Below, in pieces: positions 1 through 12,169 of a DNA stretch of 64,000 nucleotides. The position numbers were made by a program, and so were the translations under genes. This DNA comes from Phytophthora sp. 'mugwort' (Eukaryota; Oomycota; Peronosporomycetes; Peronosporales; Peronosporaceae), in the NCBI GenBank assembly GCA_033558025.1, contig JAUCEF010000013.1:4085001-4149000 (forward strand), in the 5' to 3' direction. The stretch's first letter is position 1, and every line of letters starts with the position of its first letter. Under the pieces are notes generated by a model that was not told where the DNA came from, did no database searches, and saw only the letters and a program-made list of their open reading frames with translations.

Positions 1-380
1 AATCTTCCCTGCAGCAAGCGACCGTTGAATAGAAGCTGGCGATACTTTAATCGCCTTAGCAATTGACCTCACGGTCCGCCGCTTTCTCCACGGCAAGGCC
101 TTTAGCCGCTCTGGTAAGTCGCCAACTTCTTCATTCTTCCGCACTTCCCTACTCGCTTGATCTTCGAAATTGGCATCCCGCTGCTGCACTTGCGGTGCTT
201 GACGGTCCCTCTCCAAACCCAAGCTGCTGAACTGTCACTGTATCCGCAGAGATCATTAGCCGGGCTAATGAAACTGCGCGGTACTTTCAGCTTAAGCGAA
301 TGCTCTAGCAGAACCGCAGCGATGCCGAGCTGCTTTTCGGGGGTCAGGTCCTTGTTTGACTTGCGTTGGCGGTCTGCCAA
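1..380 (-). pseudogene. Mariner-like transposase, N-terminal part
   Basis: From 380 downwards a protein begins MADRQRKSNKDLTPEKQ, a typical N-terminal DNA-binding start of oomycete and plant type mariner transposases. A Gly-Lys-Cys-Gly-Arg stretch near residue 75 precedes a second helix-turn-helix. The reading frame changes at about position 115 and then continues to the window edge as a region with WRKRRTVRSIAKAIKVSP, the second helix-turn-helix of the family. The catalytic DDE domain would lie beyond the left edge. The frame change suggests an inactive copy, though a short intron cannot be excluded. The family call rests on motif reading only. Confidence 0.6.
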
Positions 381-611
381 TGTGAAGTGTGATCAAGCTT
401 GCTGGTAGGCTCGCTAAACCTTCAATATTCCCGCGCTAATTATTCGATCTGCAAAAAAACTCGTTTGGGGTGCCACAACCTCGATTGGGCAGTGATTGGG
501 CGCTCTGGCCCCATAACATACTTCGTGGGATCACACCACCCAGACTGCTCTGTCAAGTAAAATGAAACAGTGCTGTTTCAATTCTCACCAAGTAAACTGA
601 AACGGAGGGAA
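1..611 (-). mobile_element. Mariner-like element, 5' end only (cut by window edge)
   Basis: The right terminus carries a mariner/Stowaway-type terminal repeat at 589-611, which reads outward as CCCTCCGTTTCAGTTTACTT and is followed by TA at 612-613, the usual mariner target duplication. A diverged second copy of the repeat lies just inside at 554-570. The transposase relic at 1-380 is on the minus strand, so this end is its 5' end and the rest of the element lies outside the window. The partner terminus cannot be seen, so completeness is unknown. Confidence 0.6.
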
Positions 612-613
612 TA

Positions 614-1240
614 TAAATATAATCAATGTTATATCTACCGAACTTGGTAACAGGCCCTTCAGACTAAGGACTTGTAAACTGCCGTTCACTGAGCGTTTGT
701 AAATTCTCTGGAAGTCGCAATTCCTGTGCGCAGTGAGTTGTGTGCACTGTCACAGGCAGCTTTGCCAATATGCTATCGCCCAGTCGACGCGGTAATTCAG
801 CCGCTCTTCCAGCGCGGCTATAGCCTTGGCGTTCAGCGTGGCTTCCGCAGTGCTTTCTTTGGCAGGGTGCGAGACTTTTTCCCCCATCAGCAACTCCAAT
901 TCGTTGTCTGTGGTTGAGTTGCATTCACCTCGCGGCGAAATAGAGGCTGGTCCAACCGTGGGTGAACCTGAGACCCCGTCAATTACCGTATGGGAGTATT
1001 AAGTTACTACAACTCTTTGTTGGACGCTAGGCACGTTTCTTTATTTCCTTGTTAAAAAAAAACACACACACACAGACAATGCTCTGTCTTCAGCAACTCC
1101 TTTGCCACCGCTAAAAATGTCCATTGCGATGGATGGTTGGGGATCCGTTTACGGCTGGTGTCGTGTACGCTTGATATGTCGGAGGTAATTCGCTAATCTC
1201 TGGTAGAGTCAGCTGAACGAGCGCAAGTTCTTCTAATTTG
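614..1240. other. No recognisable gene
   Basis: Short overlapping open frames on both strands (around 664-924) have no recognisable motif. A short CA repeat occurs near 1060-1075. I see nothing that supports a gene or a named element here. Confidence 0.5.
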
Positions 1241-1249
1241 TCGATTCTT

Positions 1250-2231
1250 CTCGAGCCCCCCCCCCTCTCTCAAACAATATAATGAAAATTTTGAAGCTTC
1301 CCATGCGTGTGGAAGTTACACGAAGCAGCGCGTCCAATGTCGGCGACAGCATAGTTGCCGATTGAACCTCCACTAAGTCAATTCCGCCACTCGTTGCATC
1401 ACAGCCTCTAATTGAGCCACTAGTTCCTATTCGGCTTCCGAAATACAGCTGAAGGCATTCTTGTTACCGCTCGAGAGGTCCGCGTTCTGAAAAAGGCCTG
1501 AAATGCTGTGTAATTCACGATCGAGCGCTGGAAAAGCTTCATAACTGAAGCCACTCTGACACCCACAACTAATATAGCTGATCGAACCGGGAATTTGTGG
1601 AAAGCCTGAACTATTTTAAGCCAATCGATGCGCATAGACGATATACTTCAAGCGAAAAAATTGTTCAGCGATCGTAGTTTATAAACAACAGCCGCGCTTT
1701 CAGAGAAAATGCCTCCTCTGGTGACGATTACTTTCTGCTTTACGAACTCGTTTCTTGCGGTCCAGGTTTGTAGACCACCCACGTGTGCTCTTTCAGACCA
1801 AGCTGCAAATACTTCGCGTGTGCATTGAGCAATCCGTCAGCAGCGTGGTGTCAAATTCTAGGGAAACTTTGCGCGCTCCGGTGCTCGTGAATCGAACCAT
1901 CTTCTTAATATCAATGTCGTGCCGAGACTGCAACTTATCGCCAATAAGCTCTGCCACTTCCTCAGATTCGTGGCCATCTTTTTTTTTCCAGCGAGAGTGC
2001 AAAGTGTTGTGATTTCAAGTTGCGATCAATGAAACGACACGACGCTCCTACAGGTTTTGAAGGGTTTGCCCAAAGATCATGTTCTACGGTCATAAGTGGA
2101 GTGCCAAACAGCTCTTCGTGCTCTTGGTTAAACACCTTCGCTGCATCCTTCTCGTACTGCTGGCAGTGGTTGCCCTGAATGCCATTGTACAGTTTGCTCG
2201 ATAGTATTCCCACTTTCGCATTCCCCATCAC
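1250..2231 (-). pseudogene. hAT-like transposase, decayed
   Basis: Read leftwards from 2231, successive frames give one hAT-like protein. It shows a block with KPVGASCRFIDRNLKSQHF, then DGHESEEVAELIGDKLQ, then a VRFT...ARKVSLEFDT...TDCSMH block around 1800-1980. VTRGGIFSESAAVVYKLRSLN follows near 1690, and RIDWLKIVQAF followed by FQRSIVNYTAFQAFFR near 1500-1635. This order matches the central and C-terminal parts of oomycete hAT transposases. At least two frame changes and stops break it, so it is not functional. The N-terminal zinc finger was not found; the open frame at 2266-2547 on the same strand is not recognisably part of it. Confidence 0.65.
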
Positions 2232-2942
2232 ACAACAAGCATGTCACGGAAGGCTGGCGTCGTGATCATGTTGTACGAGAGTACGAGAGACATGGAATAT
2301 CTGGGACAAATGTCTGGTTAAAAGAAAATGTTCCGGGAGGGGGGGGGGGGGGTAAGAGAAATTTAGCCGTCAAGACCTGATGAAAATTCTTCTCCGTGAG
2401 AACGTACCGTCTCGAAGCTACCACCGAGAAATGTCCCCTTTGATCTTGGCTGAGCTCACTGGGGTTTCCACCAAGTCTTCTGGCGCTTAACAGGTGGGCT
2501 TTCAGAGACTTTCGCCTCACCAAAAGCGTCATGCTTGCTTTCGTCATTGCGTTTCGCGCTGATTACGTATCAATTAACTTTTCCAGTCGGTACTTTTTCT
2601 CTTTAACTGCGAAGCGTGCCAAAGCATTTGGCTACCGATTTTCTTAGTGCAACAAATGTTGTTGCACTCAAAATAACACTCGACAATCTCCAGCTTCAGT
2701 CTTATTGTTGCATGTGTGTATATGTGTTGGTTTCATTCGCCCTTGCTCTGTCAGATGAGGTCGGCCTGGTGAGTTTGTCTTGGGCATTATGCTTTGTGCT
2801 AACGGCTTCTTAACTGATTGGCTGAGAGCTCGTTCAAGCAGTTTGGTGAAAACCACCGAATTGTGTCCTCATTATTGCGGTCGCTGCTTGGCCACGTTGA
2901 AGGTGTCCGTAAATGGCTAACGTCTGCTTGCACGTAAGTTTA
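2232..2942. other. Unassigned stretch with a G14 run
   Basis: A run of 14 G lies at 2339-2352 inside a minus-strand open frame (2266-2547) that resembles nothing I know. No other supported feature was found up to the hairpin-rich segment at 2943. Confidence 0.4.
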
Positions 2943-3042
2943 CGGTAGTAGTGATACTACTATCGTGATTCTCGCAGTACTATGCATACTAATAAAGCAT
3001 TATTTTTTGAATCAGCTATCAGAATGACTATCACTACTATCG
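2943..3042. repeat. Inverted repeat, MITE-like foldback
   Basis: CGGTAGTAGTGATA at 2943-2956 pairs with TATCACTACTATCG at 3029-3042 with one mismatch in 14. The left arm is itself nearly palindromic, and a further GGTAGTA copy lies at about 3073. The segment sits just upstream of the pogo-like transposase relic and may be a terminal repeat cluster of that or another DNA transposon. Confidence 0.4.
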
Positions 3043-3235
3043 AAAAATCCCACTACTACCAATCCCTGGGTACGGTAGTATTAAAGCTTGCTTTTTGTGT
3101 CGGCCGGATTTCTCCGCTATGCATACATACAACGACGGTAAAAGACGCCACACTATCGAAACACGCCCACTCCAACTTGAAATAAAAAACAAGTCTAAAG
3201 TTTTATCCAATAGAATTCATTTATTTATCGACTAG

Positions 3236-4790
3236 ATGCTGGACACCCAGCAGCATTTCTCGCTCTTCAGTGAACAGATCGCATTTTGCTGCGATGTCGC
3301 CACGATAAAGGTCCTACACTGTGAAACCAAGCGTAAGGCTTTAGACACAATAGAGAAATTTAACGCCAGGCGCACTTCAGAACTGATGAAGATCCCACGA
3401 CGTACCCTTCGCGATTGGTCGAACAACAAGGAGAACATCGAGTCGTTCAATGGCCCACAGACCAGCAAAACGCTGAAGGACAGAGGGATCAGAGTATTGT
3501 GCGATTTGCCCACGACCTCGTCAGTTTCATGAAAGACGTGCAGCGAGCATAGGAGTTAATACGTTTTTCGACATATCAATATACGCACTACCAGGTATTG
3601 ATCTTAGGTTGGTTGCTCTTATAAAGTACCTGTGTACACGATTAATGATACAGTACATGAAGGAATATCAACAGAGTTGGCTGTGCGAATAATTTGCGAA
3701 TAAAGATAGCCCTGAGAAAGCACTCCGTGCATTTATGAGACTTTGTCAACGTTTCATCGCGCGATAAGGCATTACCTCATATATTTATTTCGAATAACAT
3801 GTCTGGTGCATTTTTGTAGTTTGGATTTACTGTTCAAAAGCCACATTAAACCAAAAAGAAAGCGGAAGACTTGTACGACACCCATTGGCAATTTGCCTTA
3901 TCCTTTTGGAGTGAATATGGGCCGTTCCCCTCAAGTACCATCTATAATGTCGACGAGACAGCTATTTACTTCGACATGCCACCGTCCACGATTTGGGCTC
4001 AGCGTGGACGAAGGGGGTCCGCAAAAGTGAAGCGCACTCAAAGCACTCTGGTCGCATGACAGCAGTCATCACAGGTCAAGCAGACGGTTAGTCATCTATT
4101 TTTATATGTGATGTCGCTAAAATTTAGAATATTTCTAAAGTTATGTTTCAAGGTAAAAAACTGCCGATTTTTTTTATCATACGTGCGATGCCTGGTGGCC
4201 CCGTAGAAAGAGATGAGCTGAAGACGTATCCGGACGAACATGTGTATACGGTGCAGGAGCACGACTGGGTGGATTCAAAGGTCTGGGAGTTTTACATATG
4301 TGGGCTGCTGCGGTAGGAAATTGATGCTCCATCCGTGCTCATGCTGGACAACTTTGACTCACTTGTGTCTGCACAAGGCATCGAAGTGGTATGAAACCAC
4401 GTCGGCGCTTGTCTGCCAGCGGCCGCCGAACAATACCGCCATCTGCCAACGTTTGGATGTGGGAGTCATGGGGCCCCTCAAGAAAAAGATTAGTGCAAAG
4501 TGGGTGGCCGATACTCGGCTACCAGCGGCCATGGGCGCTGCCGCGGATGGCGACACGGTTGAAGGGGACGAGTGCGCCAAGTGTGGTTTGGCCGAGGAGT
4601 GTGCGTGCTGGGAGGATTGCATGCGCTGGGTAGAGTGCCTCTGCAGTGATGAGAGCTTCTGCCGCTGAGGTATGCGTGTGCGGTGTAGCGGAGGAGGTGC
4701 CGTCACGGGACGAGTTCGACACAGTCAACCACCGGAAGAAGCTATCACGAGAGACGGCAAAGCAGAAGCGACGTGCCACTATCGAGCGTA
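3236..4790 (+). pseudogene. Pogo/CENP-B-like DDE transposase, decayed
   Basis: The first frame from 3236 contains NARRTSELMKIPRRTLRDW followed by NNKENIESFNG, a helix-turn-helix typical of oomycete pogo-like transposases. After several frame changes the catalytic domain is seen from about 3870: IYNVDETAIYFDMPPSTIWA carries the first catalytic Asp, followed near 4150 by a KLPI...GGPVERDE block. A second Asp lies in SVLMLDNFDS near 4330. The C-terminal block VGVMGPLKKKISAKWVAD lies near 4460-4510. Order and spacing match a DDE transposase, but stops at about 3535, 4060 and 4315 and multiple frame changes make it a pseudogene. Confidence 0.7.
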
Positions 4791-5032
4791 CGATTAAGGC
4801 TGGATGACCTCACAATCGACGTCATTATCAAACGCTTTAGGAAAGCCATACAAAAAAATCCGATAGTGGAGGTCTAGATGAATTTGCTTTCCTAATCATA
4901 TGGCTTTTTGCACAATTTTTGTATTTTAATTTATGTCGTTTTCGCCATTCAAATGAACGGGTGGATATTCATGTCGCTGATGGTGCACTCAAAATATATG
5001 AAGGATGTTTTTCATTGGCATGCGGCTTTCAT

Positions 5033-5290
5033 TGTCGTTGTCTGTAATTCAGATACTGCACCCGACAGAAAAACTCGGCACTGACAAGCCAGGATTGGAT
5101 TAAAAAACAGTCAGACAACAAACGGATTGATTTGTAAGTAATTATTTAAGTAACTTTGCATGATTGGTTTAAATTACGTGCTCCAGCATTCCTTTGCCTA
5201 ATTTATGAATTCGATGTTACTATGGGAGTTTTGGACAGATTGACAAACTGCCGAGTTTTTCGTGCCGGCTTTTTAGTCGTTGTCTGTACG
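5033..5290. repeat. Composite direct and inverted repeat
   Basis: GTCGTTGTCTGTA occurs directly repeated near 5035 and 5275. Between the two copies, GAAAAACTCGGCA near 5072 is mirrored by TGCCGAGTTTTTC near 5250. The block lies between the pogo-like relic and the Harbinger relic and may hold terminal repeats of one of them; no target duplication could be fixed. Confidence 0.35.
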
Positions 5291-5389
5291 CGAATGGGTC
5301 GTACATGGTGGCTTCACTTTCTATAAGCATATTATGAAGTACAAAACATGCTTTCACCGGTTTATTCATTGCATCTGGAGATCAAAGGC

Positions 5390-6488
5390 GGAAAGGAATA
5401 GCTAAAATTTCCCGACGCGTTGTAATACACCGAAGTAGCGATCAACATCTTTACAGCAACATTCTGGACACTTCCCAAAATGACATTATTTCTTGTCGAC
5501 GGGGTGACTTACGGTTTTGACAAATACAGGCCAGTCTGAGTAGATGTCATCGGCCAGAAGGTAGGCGATGTAGTACTTGGTTCCTATGTAGTCATTATTA
5601 GCTAAAATAATGACTACATATCTGTCTTTAACACCAACGTACCATTCAAAACGTGCTCGACCTGAGCTGCTTCACCCCTCAAGAGATTATCGAAGATCAG
5701 TGACTGATTTAGAATGTTGATATCGTTTCAACGATCAGGGACTCCCAAAGTGGCAATGCAAAATCCACAGTCGCGAGTCGGCCCAAGCTTTTAACACAAC
5801 CTTTGTCTTTTTCTCTTTTCCTTTGTACATGTACTGACCAGAAGAGATGCAGGACGGTTTTTCCACTCGACGTGCATGCAGTCAACAGATCCCAGCATAC
5901 CAACGAATCCCCGCTCAAGCATTATTTCTCAGAGGGTGTTGCATATCATCGTCTGTTGGCGAACGTATGTACTCTGCCCCAAGGAAGTCAATTACGGCTT
6001 CACAGAAATCTTCATCGACAACAGAACGGTAGGTTCATATATGTTTAAGTTTTCATCGACTGAGTCAGGTGTGGATGGATGCTAACATGCGCAACGCTGC
6101 TGTAACATTCAAAAAGCCAGGAATTCCAAGTTTCCCGGTTGCATCAGTTCTACAAAGTAATTGTCGGAGCTGACTACAGCACTATGCAACAGGATCCGAA
6201 TGAAAAGCAGTCTGCTCATCCGGATGCAGCGGCGAAAATCCTCGCTGTTGTAGACTGAATGTTCGGCACAATATTGCTTTTTAAACGCTCTGTGCGACCA
6301 TGTGGGTCTTGACGCTTGTTGCAGCATGTCCGGCGGGAACCACCAGGGTTTGAACGGCCGTGTGTGGGATGGCTAGCTAGCAAGCAAGTTCTGAACGCTA
6401 CACACTCCGCTTCGGCTTCATCAAGAAGATCCAAGACCCACTTCGCGGATTGCAGATGAGCTGCATTCATCACAACGTAGTTCGACAC
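5390..6488 (-). pseudogene. PIF/Harbinger transposase, decayed (copy 1)
   Basis: Read from 6488 leftwards, a basic segment is followed by FRRCIRMSRLLFIRILLHS near 6215, the N-terminal signature of oomycete Harbinger nucleases. Then comes GMLGSVDCMHVEWKNRPASL near 5860, which holds the first catalytic Asp. The block YYIAYLLADDIYSDWPVFVK at 5525-5580 holds the second Asp (LADDIY). KDVDRYFGVLQ near 5420 holds the third Asp and the conserved end. Several frameshifts and stops interrupt it. A 15-bp perfect hairpin (5585-5599 with 5606-5620) sits where the family has a short conserved strand and probably arose by local duplication. Confidence 0.7.
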
Positions 6489-8030
6489 AGAGCTTTAGCC
6501 TGCTATACGGGATTGACGCTACAATGTGCAGCCGTCCGTGGTTTCTATATGCCTAGCAACGACGCATGCGAACCTGTGTATCGGATAGAATATGGGATCA
6601 CCGCTGGCGATGCTCTCATGTCAAAATTTATTGGATGAGCTTAAGGAATGACATTTACAGTATGAGGCTTCGTAAGCAGAGTTTGTCAGTAACGCTAAGT
6701 ACTGCACCATACAATATACTAGTCGAATATTTGTAGTAGTAGTAGTGAACTAACATCATTCACCTATATCACTAAGTAATACTTCGGCTTGGTGATTTTA
6801 TTCGTCATATTCACGCGAGCTTGTTGTGCTTCAAGATTAGCCGCTTCTAGGCGCGCTCGCTGTCTGCGTGACTTCTTCGGGCAAACATCACGATACCCCC
6901 CTGGAGAATACGCGTTCTTGAAATGCAGTATAAAGCTTCGGCTAAGCCAAATTCGAGATAAGGCAACGGAGGGAAACCAGTTCACACCGGACTAGCAAAA
7001 CCATTCACACATATCAATATGCCGGCCGACTTCCCCTGCGTTTGTCGACTCGCGTTACAGCACATTTAATGACGACAACACAACAATACGATGGCACCGA
7101 TAACTCGCGGCCTTCGCTATCCGTGCTTTAGCTTAGCGCACATTTATCGCGAAATCTTTAAATTTGTAGATTCGAAGATTAACCCAATAGCCTATGTTGT
7201 GTTGTCCCGGTGTTCAAGGCCTTCGTCTCCTCCTAAGGACCGCAAGCCCACAAACAGTGCTGGGCTGTAAGAAGAAGTGTCGTTGAACTATATGGTGCTA
7301 CCTTCACCAGCGACATACGAATGGGCAGATACATGTAGCAGTGAGTGTAATTGTATGTACGGTTATATATTTTTGGTAGGGAGCTGCTAGCTATGCTTTG
7401 AATTCAACGAAACATTTTAGGAGTCGTTCGGTTACGTCTTTGAAACTCGCCCTCCGCTCCGGGGGTAGTCTTTGCTCACTGGAGTAGCACATCGCCATCA
7501 ACAGCGTTTGCAATCGCATGGATCGGAGAGCAGTAGTACATTTCGCATTAAGTTGAACCGCGTGAACACATTCAAAATTGCGTACGCTTGACCTAAACTC
7601 ACCACGCCGCAACGTACTCCATGGGGTTGTTTGGGCCCATCTTCTTCATGTGGAGAAACTCCCGGAACCGAAGAAGGGGCTGACTGCTTGCTTCACGGTC
7701 TTTATTCCACTCAGTGCGTTGCTTGATCCAATCTTTATGTCATTGCTGAATAAATAGGAGCATTCCGTTATCCCATTCGCCTCGGTTTACAACTCGTACC
7801 GGCCAAGGGGGTTGTGCAGATACATATAAATCCCTTCAACGTTGTAAATTTTCAAAACAACCAGGTCCAATATTCGCCGGTTATGTTGAACGGATAAATG
7901 AGGTACTCCATAAGGGACAAGTCTTACTCCATGAGCGACAAGTCTTAAAAATTCGTTTCTCCTGTGGGAGTTCTCTGCCGAGGAATAACCGGCGTAGCTG
8001 GCCAGGTGTCACCTTAGAGCATCAGAGAAG
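6489..8030. other. Mostly unassigned; possible gag-like scrap
   Basis: On the minus strand, 7730 to 7391 reads through two frames as DWIKQRTEWNKDREASSQP, then MKKMGPNNPMEYVAAW, then a cysteine-containing tail. The composition suggests a retroelement gag or a short transposon ORF, but I cannot name it. The remainder holds only short open frames without motifs. Confidence 0.3.
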
Positions 8031-9288
8031 ATCAGACAGTAGAACAGAAATGGAAGACCAGATTACAATTGTTATTAGGTGAGCGGTAAGCAACTGAGTT
8101 TGCCTTAGCGTTTTGCGAGTTGTATTCCGTTTTTTGCGCGTGGGAAGATTCAGCAAATCGATAGTCCCAGTTAATAATTAATACAGCTGTTGCATTTCGA
8201 TGCTTAGACGCGAGCTCTTCTTGCCGGGGTCCCCGCGTGCACCATAGCCATCTTGTCCAGTCGTGGATACCGACAGATCTCTGGAGGAGACTTTTTCCCT
8301 GCGTGTGGACGGGTGCACCCACACCGGTGAGATACCGAGGGTTCGTGTCTGCATCCACCTCGCAGGCTACGTACGACTGCTGTGCAGGTCGGGCAGGTCG
8401 TGTAGGTCTTCTCGCAATGTCCGTCCGCTCTATCCTGTGGGCGAACCTAGCCGAGTTTACAACTAATGAGATTTATCTAGCCATCTTGTTGTCGTCATTA
8501 AATGCGCGTTATGACATCGGCGTGTGTCAGTACAGCTCGCATAGTGTCTTCATGAGCTCCGTCTCCGTTCTGCGACCCCCCTGTCCCAGTCTGGTCCCAC
8601 TTCCACGCCATCGCCTTCCTTTTCGCCTGTTCGAACGCGACAGGAACTCAACCAACCCTGAACGCAAACCAACTTATGCAGCCCCCCCGCGTCCAGGTCG
8701 GGCTGGTAAGCCTCACGCGGCTTGGAGTAAGCATTAGCGCCCCACAAATCACTGTTTCGTCATCTTCAAACGAACCAAATTCAATGTGGTATGGTCGGAG
8801 TGCGCCGGGCTCTCCTCGTCGGTTTACGATCGCCGTCCATGACCTGATACAACTCTGGAGGCTTCAGTTGCGCATTACAGCATGCATTAGACGAGTTGCT
8901 AACCCTGCATCGGCCTCGCTCCCATGTCCCACGGACTCCACCGGAAGAAGCATCAGCAACGTGGGCGAGCCATACATGCGTATATGGATCACTTAGCCCA
9001 CCGCACCCAGCTCGATACGGCATGTCCAGCACATGGACTGTCTTCCCCACCTCAATGCGTGAATTGGACTTTTGGCGGTGCCCGCCAAGCTTGGATATTC
9101 CATACCCATCGATATCGTCCCCGTCCTGCGCTAGATGATGACGAGGTAGGCGTGTATGTCGTTGTCTTCGCTGTCGGCATCAGCGCAGAACGTCCCCGCT
9201 CTGATTTGGATGCCTTAAAATTTAGCACACAATCTTTACTACATACCCTCAAGAAAAATGAGGGGTTCGAATTAGTAATATTTACTCA
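8031..9288. other. Unassigned sequence left of the piggyBac element
   Basis: Overlapping open frames occur on both strands (for example 8237-8737 plus, 8781-9050 minus, 8924-9292 plus). None has a recognisable domain and their mutual overlap means most must be shadows. The sequence is more GC-rich than its surroundings and could be an old element, but nothing identifies it. Confidence 0.3.
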
Positions 9289-9756
9289 TTAACCCCTTGA
9301 GACCGGAGGGGTTTTGCCCCACCCCCCCACCCCCTAAACCCTAGAATATCTATCGTGTATCTACGGGTAAGGTTTTTCATAGAATCGACAATATATTTCT
9401 AAAACATGTATAGTGGATAAACCCGAGCTAAACCTACTCCTAAGCGACAGACTCTACCTTTATCGTGTAATACCAGCTTGTGCAATGCTACTCGTACATG
9501 TTGGGGTGGTAACATGTATGATGAACCACAAAACCGGTGCATACACGTGCGAGAGACACTAGCTAGGCAACACAGCCGTGAATACCGAGTACAGAGCCGA
9601 TGACAACAAGAACATACGAAAATGAGCTGATGCGTGACGACGTAGCAATACAAAACTCAATATGCATGGTAGGACGCAACCAGCTGTTCATTCAGTCACG
9701 GCCCTATCGGTTGCTGGACGGGTACGCTTGGATGTGCGCCTCCGGATGTTGACTAA

Positions 9757-12169
9757 TCACCTGATGACACTTCCTTCCTCTCCACCTTCCTCCCCATTCA
9801 CCGACCTAGCTGCTGGCGTGCAAGCGCGGATGCTCCGCTTACCAGCCTTCTTCGGGAGCAAAGTACCGTTGCGCCAGGTTTTGTGCCAGATGTCAAAGCA
9901 TGACATCGCTGCTCCGTTGTTTGTGTGCCGGACTTTATCACAGAGGAAGACGCGCTGCGCCCTTGGCTTCTTGAATGCGGTCGAAAGCTTACATGCGCTG
10001 CAAAAGACGGACGAATCGCCACCGCGTACACCGTCTGTACCTCTGAGAAGGGACATACCTTGCAGGCTCGCGTGCGTCGCCTCCTACCCCGGTTGTTGTT
10101 TCCTGGATGCTACTCATCGTTCTGGAGGGGATGGTGCACAACCTGTCGACTTCAGGCCCGATTCAACGGCTTGGAAGGTGTTGCCTGCAGGCATTCGTTG
10201 TTTTGCACCACTTGTCAGTCCTCGTCCCGCAGCTGGCACAACTCTACATGGAGCAGCTTCAGGAATTTCACGTGACTCACCTTTGAGAGGCCGGCCGCCT
10301 CGCGTCGGGTGTGGTAGACAATGTACGCGCTCATAATGGCCAGATCGACGAGCCCAAGAAATAACGACTTGTAGTACTTCTTGTACTTGATGCAAAGCTG
10401 AAGTGAATACCTATACATGTATCATACACGATTAGTTGAAGTGATACGTTTTTATACATACAGGATAGCAACACTTATTGTTGCAGGCGTAACTGGTCAT
10501 GTACATCAACACCCCCATGTACGTCTGGTAGTCTTTGACAACGCGTGGACAAGCAACTTCTATCTGCTCACCGGTCAGCTTGTCGCGACACACAATACGA
10601 TCCATCGCCACGCTACCACCAGTACTCAGCATGTGTACCGCACGAATATCACCCAACGCAGACATTTCATGTCAGGTATTTGCGTGCTCTCGGCAACTAT
10701 GAATGTGCCACGCTCAATATTTGCTGGACGGTTCTTGGGTATCTTGGGCGGCTTCTTTTTGTCTCCCTTGTTCTTTTTCAGGATAACTTTACTACTCAGG
10801 CCTTGCCGGTCTGTCCGCACGGTGCCAATAGTATAAAACCCCATCGTTAAGAGCTGCACTGAGAGCGGCACGGACGAATAGAACCAATCGATAACGTCGA
10901 GTCGCATATCGCCAGTGGTTGGAGCCGTCGGACCGAAGGCTTGTCTGAAACTTCACACAACTGCAGCAGGGCCCGACTTGTAGTCCGTAGAGCTACACGC
11001 CAGCACTCTCCTTCTTCCCGCAACAAACTTCAAAACTGTACCATACAACCGTCAGATCAAGGTTAGCTTGTATGATACATGATAAGAGAATTTAGGAACA
11101 AAACAAAAGTCGCGGGCATGTCTCCGGACACGCCCGCGACGTACCGAATGCAGTATGCCGTTGTGGAACAGCATAGCATAAACAGCTGGGTTCCCCACTT
11201 ATGAGGCTATCCTTTTTATACACACGCATCCGGCTGAAGGTCGATCTTGAGGGCAGCATCGCTTCGCCGAACGCCATGATAGCAGGGGATTGAACCCGGC
11301 CGCGAATCGATCCTGTAGATCATCAATGACTGGGCGTAGTTTCCAGGCTCGGTCGGTTGATGAGCGCTCATCACTGTTGCTGCTGAAGTGAAGATTGCGC
11401 GACACATGCATGAATCGATCACGACGCATAAACCGCCCAACTCGTTACCAAAGCGCATCTCTGGTGGGGTTGGTAGTGGCACTTCCATTTCTGAATATCC
11501 GTCTGCAGACGTATCCTCGTCATCACCGTCATCATGCTCCGCTTCAGACGCGAGCGTTGCAAAAGATTGGTGATCGTCGGTTTAGCAATGAGGTTGACAT
11601 CTAAAGTGAATATCACGCAAATTGTATGCTAGATACAAGATAACACGATGGGTGAGTGTGCTGATGTCTTGTAGGTACAAGTTAGAGGAACGTATAAGAC
11701 CAGGAAAATCTTCGCTGGGTTCCTTTTGGCTGCTTCAGCTCCCGATACGTTTCCCTCGACGGCAGATTCATCGTCGTTGCCATCGGCATCTGATCCGCTC
11801 GATGAATCAGTTGAGTCATCAACCATGACAAAATCATGATCGAGATTGCGCCGACTTACCGGGGGGGGGGCTGCATGTGTTGCCGCTCGCGGAGCACGCT
11901 TCGCGCTGCTGTCTTTACCTGGTGCGGTATCGCCCACCGACTTCGCTGCAGCTTGCCGAGTCGGGGAGGTTGGCCGGGTAGCGCAAGCTTGCAGGACTAT
12001 ATATGATTAGCACAAACCACGCGTGTATCGTACAAAATAGAGCCAACATACCTTCCGTGCTGTCCGTTGCCATTCCGGCCGCTCGCGGTGCATGTCTCGC
12101 ACTGCTGGCTTTGCCTAGTGCCTTGCCTTTCTCATTCGTCTTATTCGGTAGTTCATCTGTGCATAGCAA
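9757..12169 (-). pseudogene. piggyBac-type transposase, frameshifted
   Basis: In order along the minus strand there is an acidic, Ser-rich N-terminus (11629-12169) and then MRRDRFMHVSRNLHFSSNSD at about 11429. AMLPSRSTFSRMRVYKKD follows at about 11260. The middle domain runs from about 10980 to 10460 with MRLDVIDWFYSS, LLTMGFYTIGTVRTDR and EVACPRVVKDYQTYMG. Next is KKYYKSLFLGLVDLAI at about 10390. Last is a C-terminal cysteine-rich zinc-binding part near 9860-10056 with CSACKL and CFDIWHKTWRNG. The second catalytic Asp (VIDWFYSS) is kept. Where the family has F-D-E before AMLP this copy reads F-G-E, so the first catalytic Asp seems lost. At least five frame changes are visible. Confidence 0.8.
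11881..12115 (-). repeat. Duplicated short motif in piggyBac N-terminal region
   Basis: A 13-residue motif of the form GKxSSAxxAPRAA is encoded twice, at 11881-11919 and 12077-12115, in two different frames. This suggests a local duplication in the poorly conserved N-terminal region of the transposase gene. Confidence 0.45.

Noticed and set aside
5585..5620. 15-bp perfect hairpin as a regulatory site
   Set aside because: It lies inside the Harbinger coding text and replaces a conserved strand; a local inverted duplication during decay explains it better.
8237..8737. 166-residue plus-strand frame
   Set aside because: No domain, no start context, overlaps other frames of similar length on both strands; left as unassigned.
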